Source of the DNA: Brachybacterium sp.
GTDB lineage: Bacteria; Actinomycetota; Actinomycetes; Actinomycetales; Dermabacteraceae
Direction: 5' to 3'
Assembly: GCA_030451965.1 (NCBI GenBank)
Contig: JAKDNE010000102.1
Coordinates: forward strand, 1 to 9,570
Length of the DNA: 9,570 bases
Shown: piece by piece, positions 5,511-9,570 of the stretch
How the letters are laid out: every line of letters starts with the position of its first letter
Numbering within the stretch: the first letter of the stretch is position 1
Notes under the pieces: generated by a model
What the model was told of the DNA's origin: nothing
What the model saw: the letters and a program-made list of their open reading frames with translations, nothing else
The model's database searches: none
Program-made: the position numbers and the translations under genes

Positions 5511-6326
5511 CTACCGCGCGCTCCTCGCAGCACGTCGATCTGGTGATCGTGACACGTCGAGGATATCCATCGGCCGGACCATCGTGATCGGTCCGGTGTG
5601 GACCGCACGTGCCTCCGCGAGCGGGATCTCGGGGTCGGTCCAGGCCGGGATATGGGTCAGGGCGAGCTGACGGGCTCCCGCCCGGGCGGCGCACTCGCCC
5701 GCCCGGCGACCGGTGAGGTGCACCCCGGTGAAGTGGTCGTCGCGTCCTTCGATGTACCCGGCCTCGCACAGGAACAGGTCGGCACCGGTCGCGAGCTCAT
5801 CCAGCGCCTCGCAGGAGTCGGTGTCGCCCGAGTAGGCGAACGTGGCCCCGTCGGCGGTGATCCGGAAACCGTAGGCCTCGACCGGATGCAGCACTGCCCG
5901 GGTCTCGATCTCCAGCTGTCCGATCGTGAAGCGGTGGCCGTCGGACAGCACGTGGTAGTCGAAGGGCGCGGTCTTCACCCCGGCCGGGATGTGGCCCTCA
6001 CGGCCCAGCACCCCGGAGACCCGATCGGGCAGCGGGGCCGGGCCATGTATCGGCAGCTTCCCCAGATCGGTGCGTGAGTGGTAGGCCCAGAACACCTCGA
6101 GCCCGGTGAGGTCGAGGTAGTGGTCGGGATGGAGGTGGGAGATGATCACCGCGTCCAGCTCGGCGGGGTCGATCACCTTCTGCAGGGGACCGAAGGCGCC
6201 GGAGCCGAGGTCCATCAGCACCCGCCAGACGCGGCCGTCCGCGTCCTCGTGCTCGATGAGGTAGCTCGAGGCGGCACCGTCGGGGCCTGCGAAGCTGCCG
6301 CTGCAACCGATGACGTGGATCCTCAT
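5511..6326 (-). CDS. Metallo-beta-lactamase-fold phosphodiesterase homologue (Rv1339-like)
   Basis: The 271-residue product has the dinuclear zinc site of the MBL/RNase Z-like fold: HLHPDH (64-69), His147 in LHPVEAYG, Asp168 in SGDTD, His203 in VHLTG and His225 in LTHIPAW. It lacks the extended exosite arm of a full tRNA-processing RNase Z. Its position between murI and rph is that of M. tuberculosis Rv1339, which has been reported as an atypical cAMP phosphodiesterase, so hydrolysis of a cyclic nucleotide is the best guess by homology and synteny. The ATG overlaps the murI stop by four bases (ATGA), indicating coupled translation. The last 15 residues are Arg/Ala/Ser-rich and probably disordered. 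RNA or other phosphodiester substrates remain possible. Confidence 0.9.
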   Translation of the reverse strand: MRIHVIGCSGSFAGPDGAASSYLIEHEDADGRVWRVLMDLGSGAFGPLQKVIDPAELDAVIISHLHPDHYLDLTGLEVFWAYHSRTDLGKLPIHGPAPLPDRVSGVLGREGHIPAGVKTAPFDYHVLSDGHRFTIGQLEIETRAVLHPVEAYGFRITADGATFAYSGDTDSCEALDELATGADLFLCEAGYIEGRDDHFTGVHLTGRRAGECAARAGARQLALTHIPAWTDPEIPLAEARAVHTGPITMVRPMDILDVSRSPDRRAARSAR

Positions 6327-7135
6327 GCGGACACCACCGGCAGGCCGCTGTTCATGTCGAAGGTCGGTCCCAGGAAGCGGCGGGAGAGACGAGCGAAGTT
6401 CTCGCTGCCGGCACCGACGGCCGTCTGGGCGAAGACGTGCTGCGGTGGGCGCGATGACTCCCGCAGCTGCTCGGTGGCCTGCAGCTGCCCGTACACGTCC
6501 AGTGCGGTCTCCTCCGCGGAGGAGACCAGGGTGACGTCCGGCCCCATGACGTAGCTGATGGGACCGGCGAGCATCGGGTAGTGGGTGCAGCCCAGCACCA
6601 GGGTGTCCACTCCGGCCGCCTTCACCGGTGCCAGGTACTCCTTCGCCGTCTCGACCACGTCCCGGCCGCTGACCACGCCGTTCTCGACGAAGTCGACGAA
6701 GCGGGGGCAGGCCTGGGTGGTGAGCGTCAGCTCGGGTGCGGCGGCGAAGGCGTCCTCGTAGGCGCAGGAGGTGACGGTGCCCTGGGTCGCGATCACGCCG
6801 ACCCGACGGTTGCGGGTGGCGGCGACGGCGCGGCGCACGGCCGGCTGGATCACCTCGATCACCGGCACGTCATAGCGTTCACGGGCATCGCGCAGCACGG
6901 CCGCCGACGCGGTGTTGCAGGCGATGGCGAGCATCTTCACCCCGTGCTCGACCAGCTCGTCCATGATCTCCAGCGCCAGGGACCGCACCTCGGCGATCGG
7001 ACGAGGCCCGTAGGGTCCGTGGGCGGTGTCGCCGATGTAGACCAGCTCCTCCTGGGGCAGCTGGTCGAGGACGGCGCGGGCGACCGTGAGGCCACCCACT
7101 CCGGAGTCGAAGATCCCGATCGGCGCGTTGTTCAT
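6323..7135 (-). CDS. murI: Glutamate racemase
   Basis: A 270-residue, cofactor-independent racemase converting L-glutamate to D-glutamate for peptidoglycan. The N-terminal motif GIFDSGVGGLTVAR (7-20) carries Asp10 and Ser11. ACNTAS (72-77) holds the first catalytic cysteine, Cys73. GCTHYP (182-187) holds the second, Cys183, with His185. YIGDTAHGPYG (33-43) is the substrate loop. The frame stays open 22 codons upstream, but homology begins at this ATG. No Shine-Dalgarno is visible; instead a -10-like TAGCCT ends seven bases before the ATG, suggesting a leaderless transcript. It is the first gene of the murI-MBL-rph-rdgB block and overlaps the MBL gene by four bases. Confidence 0.96.
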   Translation of the reverse strand: MNNAPIGIFDSGVGGLTVARAVLDQLPQEELVYIGDTAHGPYGPRPIAEVRSLALEIMDELVEHGVKMLAIACNTASAAVLRDARERYDVPVIEVIQPAVRRAVAATRNRRVGVIATQGTVTSCAYEDAFAAAPELTLTTQACPRFVDFVENGVVSGRDVVETAKEYLAPVKAAGVDTLVLGCTHYPMLAGPISYVMGPDVTLVSSAEETALDVYGQLQATEQLRESSRPPQHVFAQTAVGAGSENFARLSRRFLGPTFDMNSGLPVVSA

Positions 7136-7142
7136 CCGGACC

Positions 7143-7148
7143 AGGCTA
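7143..7148 (-). promoter_or_regulatory. -10 box of a leaderless murI promoter
   Basis: The minus strand reads TAGCCT (TAnnnT) with exactly seven bases to the murI ATG, so transcription would begin at the A of the start codon. This agrees with the missing ribosome site. The -35 position (CTGCAG, 7166-7171, 17-base spacer) is weak. Confidence 0.45.
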
Positions 7149-7163
7149 ATCTCGACAGCCGTC

Positions 7164-7173
7164 CACTGCAGTG
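7164..7173. promoter_or_regulatory. Palindrome CACTGCAGTG over the murI -35 region
   Basis: A perfect 10-base palindrome covering the position expected for the murI -35 element. A related half-site, TCACTGC, follows at 7183-7189 and CAGTGAGTGCG at 7220-7230. It could be an operator. It also competes with the hairpin at 7176-7194. The role is inferred from placement only. Confidence 0.3.
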
Positions 7174-7175
7174 AT

Positions 7176-7194
7176 GGCACGCTCACTGCGTGCC
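7176..7194 (-). terminator. Hairpin after the DUF2017 gene, before murI
   Basis: GGCACGC (7176-7182) and GCGTGCC (7188-7194) form a perfect 7-bp stem with a 5-base loop in the 122-base gap between DUF2017 and murI. It is well placed to end the clpS-DUF2017 transcript. There is no T-tract on the minus strand. The overlapping pair GCAGTGA/TCACTGC (7168-7174/7183-7189) offers an alternative fold. Confidence 0.45.
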
Positions 7195-7257
7195 GTTTCA
7201 CAGTTCAGTCACATCTCCCCAGTGAGTGCGACGACGACCGATGATGCAGGCAAGAGC

Positions 7258-7893
7258 CTAGTCCAGCGCCCGCAGCAGGCTCTCCTGCAGCCAGGAGAGC
7301 AGCTCATAGACGGCGATGACGATGTCCGAGCCGACGTGCTCGTCGTCACCGACGGGCTCCGCACCTTCGACGTCTTCCCCGATCTGCTGGAGCATCCGCA
7401 CGGTGTCGAAGTCGCCGTCGCGCTTGAGCCCCAGCCGGTCGGCCAGCACGATCCGCACGTCGTTCAGGGCTCGCAGCATCGCCATCGACTCGGCGTCATC
7501 GACCACGACCTCGCCGTGGCCGCCGCCGGTGCGGTCCAGGATCTGCATCACCCGCCGGAGGTCGGCGAGCTTGCCCTCCGCGAGATCCTGCTGGGCCAGG
7601 CGCCGGTACTCGGTCGCGAGGTCCGGATCGTCCGAGGCCGCAGGGAACAGGCGCCGGACCGCGGAATCCGTGGGCGTGCGCGCGTCGCGTCCGGCGAATT
7701 CGGCCTCGAGGCGGCGCAGCGGGTCCTCGCTCTGCGCGGCGCGGTGCAGCACGCCTCCGTCGGTGTCGATCCCCAGATCGGCACGGATCAGTTCCGCGGT
7801 CTCCTGCGCGACCTGGGCGATGATCGCCTTCTCCTCACCGTCGAGACGGCAGGCCAGGGTGCCGTCCGCACGGCGTCGGAATGCGTGCGCCAT
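7258..7893 (-). CDS. DUF2017 family protein
   Basis: A 211-residue soluble protein of a family found next to clpS in actinobacteria (Rv1332 position in M. tuberculosis). Visible family segments are an N-terminal FRRRADGTL, the stretch DPLRRLEAEF (57-66), DSAVRRLFPAA (76-86) followed by a helical YRRLAQQDL, LNDVRIVLADRL (143-154), and the C-terminal amphipathic helix YELLSWLQESLLRALD (196-211). There is no signal peptide or membrane segment. The ATG shares its A with the clpS stop (TGATG), and GGGGGAG lies five bases upstream, so clpS and this gene are probably co-translated. The function is unknown; the tight link to clpS suggests a part in the same proteolysis pathway, which is inference. 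Confidence 0.88.
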   Translation of the reverse strand: MAHAFRRRADGTLACRLDGEEKAIIAQVAQETAELIRADLGIDTDGGVLHRAAQSEDPLRRLEAEFAGRDARTPTDSAVRRLFPAASDDPDLATEYRRLAQQDLAEGKLADLRRVMQILDRTGGGHGEVVVDDAESMAMLRALNDVRIVLADRLGLKRDGDFDTVRMLQQIGEDVEGAEPVGDDEHVGSDIVIAVYELLSWLQESLLRALD

Positions 7894-8216
7894 CAGCTCT
7901 CCCCCGCGATCTCGAGCGTGGCCTGCAGGCCGAAGGAGTGCATCGCCTGCACGTCGGTCTCCGCCCGTTCGCGGGATCCGCGCGAGACGACTGCGCGGCC
8001 GTCCTCGTGGACCTGCATCATCAGCTGCTCGGCCACCAGATGCGAGTACCCGAAGTAGCGGCGGAACACGAACTCGACGTAGCTCATGAGGTTCACGGGG
8101 TCGTTCCAGACGACGGTGCACCAGGGGCCTTCGGTCTCCAACGTCGCCTGCGCGCTGCCGGCGGGGTCGGTGAGCGACTCCGTTCCCGGGTCAGCCCGCG
8201 ACAGCTCCACCGGCAT
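7893..8216 (-). CDS. clpS: ClpS adaptor for Clp protease (N-end rule)
   Basis: The 107-residue product binds proteins with bulky N-terminal residues and delivers them to a ClpA/ClpC-type ATPase for degradation. After a non-conserved tail of about 30 residues comes the ClpS core: VVWNDPVNLMSYVEFVF (35-51), where Asn38 and Asp39 form the N-degron pocket, then the helix LVAEQLMMQVHEDGRAVV (60-77) with His70, and the closing strand HSFGLQATLE (93-102). Two in-frame ATGs are close together. AGGAGG directly abuts the first (8220-8222) and is six bases from the second (8214-8216), so the second is chosen. It is divergent from the nicotinate phosphoribosyltransferase gene, the same arrangement as Rv1331/Rv1330c. 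Confidence 0.94.
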   Translation of the reverse strand: MPVELSRADPGTESLTDPAGSAQATLETEGPWCTVVWNDPVNLMSYVEFVFRRYFGYSHLVAEQLMMQVHEDGRAVVSRGSRERAETDVQAMHSFGLQATLEIAGES

Positions 8217-8269
8217 GCACATCCTCCTGAGTCCAGCCGCGCCCCCAGGATCGGGATGCGGCGGTGATG

Positions 8270-8275
8270 AGTCTA
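8270..8275 (-). promoter_or_regulatory. Possible -10 box of clpS
   Basis: The minus strand reads TAGACT (TAnnnT) 53 bases before the chosen clpS ATG, inside the 109-base divergent gap. No good -35 was found. Confidence 0.3.
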
Positions 8276-8312
8276 CGGGGCGCGCCCGCTCCCCTGCCGC
8301 CCGTGCACGCAT

Positions 8313-8318
8313 TACGGT
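8313..8318 (+). promoter_or_regulatory. -10 box of a leaderless nicotinate phosphoribosyltransferase promoter
   Basis: TACGGT (TAnnnT) ends exactly seven bases before the GTG start, so transcription would begin at the start codon. No Shine-Dalgarno is present upstream of the GTG. The spacing is identical to that at murI. Confidence 0.45.
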
Positions 8319-8325
8319 GGACACC

Positions 8326-9570
8326 GTGACTTCTGCCCTGCTCACCGACCTCTACGAGCTGACGATGCTGGAGGCCGCCCGCGAGGCCGGCACGGCATCG
8401 CGGCGCTGCGTCTTCGAGGTGTTCACCCGTTCCCTGCCGGAGGGGCGCCGCTACGGCGCACTCGCGGGCACCGGCCGCGTGCTCGACGCGATCGCGGACT
8501 TCCGCTTCGACGATGCAGACCTGCGCTACCTGCGCACGGCCGGGCTGCTGAAGGAGGAGACCCTCGAGCATCTGGCGCAGTACCGCTTCACCGGCGACCT
8601 GCACGGCTACGCGGAGGGCGAGCTGTACTTCCCGAACTCCCCGGTGATGCGAATCGAGGGGACCTTCGAGAACGCCGTGCTGCTGGAGACGGTGGTGCTG
8701 TCGATCCTGAACCACGACAGCGGCATCGCCTCCGCCGGATCGCGGATGATCACTGCCGCGCGCGGCCGACCCTGCATCGAGATGGGCGGGCGACGGATCC
8801 ACGAGGACGGCGCGATCGCCGCGGCCCGCGCCGCGTACATCGTCGGCTTCGCCTCCACCTCGAACCTCGCCGCGGGAGCGCACTACCGGGTCCCGGTCGC
8901 GGGCACTGCCGCGCATGCCTTCACCCTGCTGTTCGACACCGAGGAGGAGGCCTTCCGGGCGCAGCTGGCCTCCCAGGGCACCGGGACGACGGTGCTGGTG
9001 GACACCTACGACGTCGAGTCCGCGGTGCGCAGCGCGGTCGAGCTGGCGGGCCCTGACCTGGGTGCGGTGCGCCTGGACTCCGGGGATCTCGGTGCCCAGG
9101 CGGGACGGGTGCGGGAGCTGCTGGACTCCCTGGGCGCGACCGGCACCCGGATCACCGCGACCGGTGATCTGGACGAGTATCGGGTCGAGGAGCTGAAGGA
9201 CGTCCCGCTGGACGGATACGGGATCGGCACCCGCCTGGTCACCGGTGGTGGGCACCCCGCCCCCGGCTTCGTCTACAAGCTCGTCGAGCGCGAGGGCGCC
9301 GACGGGCAGATGCACCCCGTCGGGAAGCGCTCCGCCGACAAGGCCACCCTCGGCGCCGGCAAGGCCGCCTACCGCATGCGGGTGGGCGAGCACGCCCACG
9401 CCGAGCTGGTGCTGCCCGGCGAGGCGGAGGTCGCCGAGTTCGAGCGGGAGCTGACCGCAGAGCTGACCTCCGGGCAGTCGAATCCCGACTGGACGCGCAC
9501 CTCGCTGCGGTCGCTGCAGCACCCGCTGATCGTCGTCGGGGAGGTCCTCGAGGACCTGCGCGCTCCGGCG
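8326..9570 (+). CDS. pncB: Nicotinate phosphoribosyltransferase, 3' end beyond window
   Basis: The reading frame starts at GTG and runs 415 codons to the window edge without a stop. The enzyme makes nicotinate mononucleotide from nicotinate and PRPP, with ATP, in NAD salvage. Family motifs are LTDLYELTM (6-14), ETVVLSILNH (121-130), a basic segment MGGRRIHEDGA (153-163), GFASTSNLAAG (174-184), GTAAHAF (193-199) with the likely phospho-accepting His197, LVDTYD (224-229), RLDSGDLG (249-256) and GIGTRLVTGG (299-308). Related actinobacterial enzymes are only slightly longer than 415 residues, so only a short tail should be missing. It is divergent from clpS, matching pncB1 (Rv1330c). No ribosome site precedes the GTG, and a -10-like box seven bases upstream points to a leaderless mRNA. 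Confidence 0.95.
   Translation, partial: MTSALLTDLYELTMLEAAREAGTASRRCVFEVFTRSLPEGRRYGALAGTGRVLDAIADFRFDDADLRYLRTAGLLKEETLEHLAQYRFTGDLHGYAEGELYFPNSPVMRIEGTFENAVLLETVVLSILNHDSGIASAGSRMITAARGRPCIEMGGRRIHEDGAIAAARAAYIVGFASTSNLAAGAHYRVPVAGTAAHAFTLLFDTEEEAFRAQLASQGTGTTVLVDTYDVESAVRSAVELAGPDLGAVRLDSGDLGAQAGRVRELLDSLGATGTRITATGDLDEYRVEELKDVPLDGYGIGTRLVTGGGHPAPGFVYKLVEREGADGQMHPVGKRSADKATLGAGKAAYRMRVGEHAHAELVLPGEAEVAEFERELTAELTSGQSNPDWTRTSLRSLQHPLIVVGEVLEDLRAPA

Noticed and set aside
4094..5670. Long plus-strand open frames opposite rdgB and rph
   Set aside because: They are shadows of well-supported genes, with Arg/Pro/Gly-rich composition and no motifs.
8191..9522. 443-codon minus-strand open frame
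   Set aside because: It is antisense to the nicotinate phosphoribosyltransferase gene, which has all its family motifs. The antisense protein is Gly/Arg/Val-rich and unrecognisable.

Overview
The window is high-GC DNA with an actinobacterial gene order, most likely from a Micrococcales-type organism (a Brachybacterium-like genome is my guess, not proven). The evidence is the strong G/C bias at third codon positions, frequent GTG starts, leaderless-type -10 boxes, and a gene order that matches the Mycobacterium tuberculosis Rv1330c-Rv1341 neighbourhood.

Left part (1-1420): two minus-strand genes encode a small single-pass membrane protein resembling the DUF3618 family and an SDR-fold oxidoreductase lacking the usual catalytic tyrosine. 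They are followed by a plus-strand tRNA-Leu(UAG). The middle stretch 1417-1879 has no intact gene. On the minus strand it holds what reads as a frameshifted, decayed fragment of an IS3-family transposase next to the tRNA. A plus-strand lipoprotein gene (1919-2500), visibly richer in A/T than its neighbours, follows.

Centre (2501-4022): a roughly 300-base gap contains a probable promoter and a leader with several inverted repeats. It precedes a two-gene operon with a 4-base overlap, encoding a histidine phosphatase and a DUF4916/Nudix-like protein with an eroded Nudix box. A hairpin at 4042-4062 separates this operon from the convergent minus-strand genes.

Right part (4064-9570): a minus-strand block is read as murI, a metallo-beta-lactamase-fold phosphodiesterase homologue, rph and rdgB, with 4-base overlaps at murI/MBL and rph/rdgB. 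Upstream of it are clpS and a DUF2017 gene on the same strand. Divergent from clpS is a nicotinate phosphoribosyltransferase gene that runs off the end of the window. In M. tuberculosis this neighbourhood also carries mec, cysO, cysM and a rhomboid gene between the DUF2017 gene and murI. Here they are absent and only about 120 bases lie between.

Together the right part covers cell-wall D-glutamate supply, probable cyclic-nucleotide turnover, tRNA 3' maturation, cleanup of non-canonical nucleotides, adaptor-directed proteolysis and NAD salvage. Most of the window is ordinary housekeeping DNA. The less ordinary points are the structured leader, the altered SDR and Nudix active sites, the tRNA acceptor mismatch beside an IS relic, and two apparently leaderless promoters with identical spacing.
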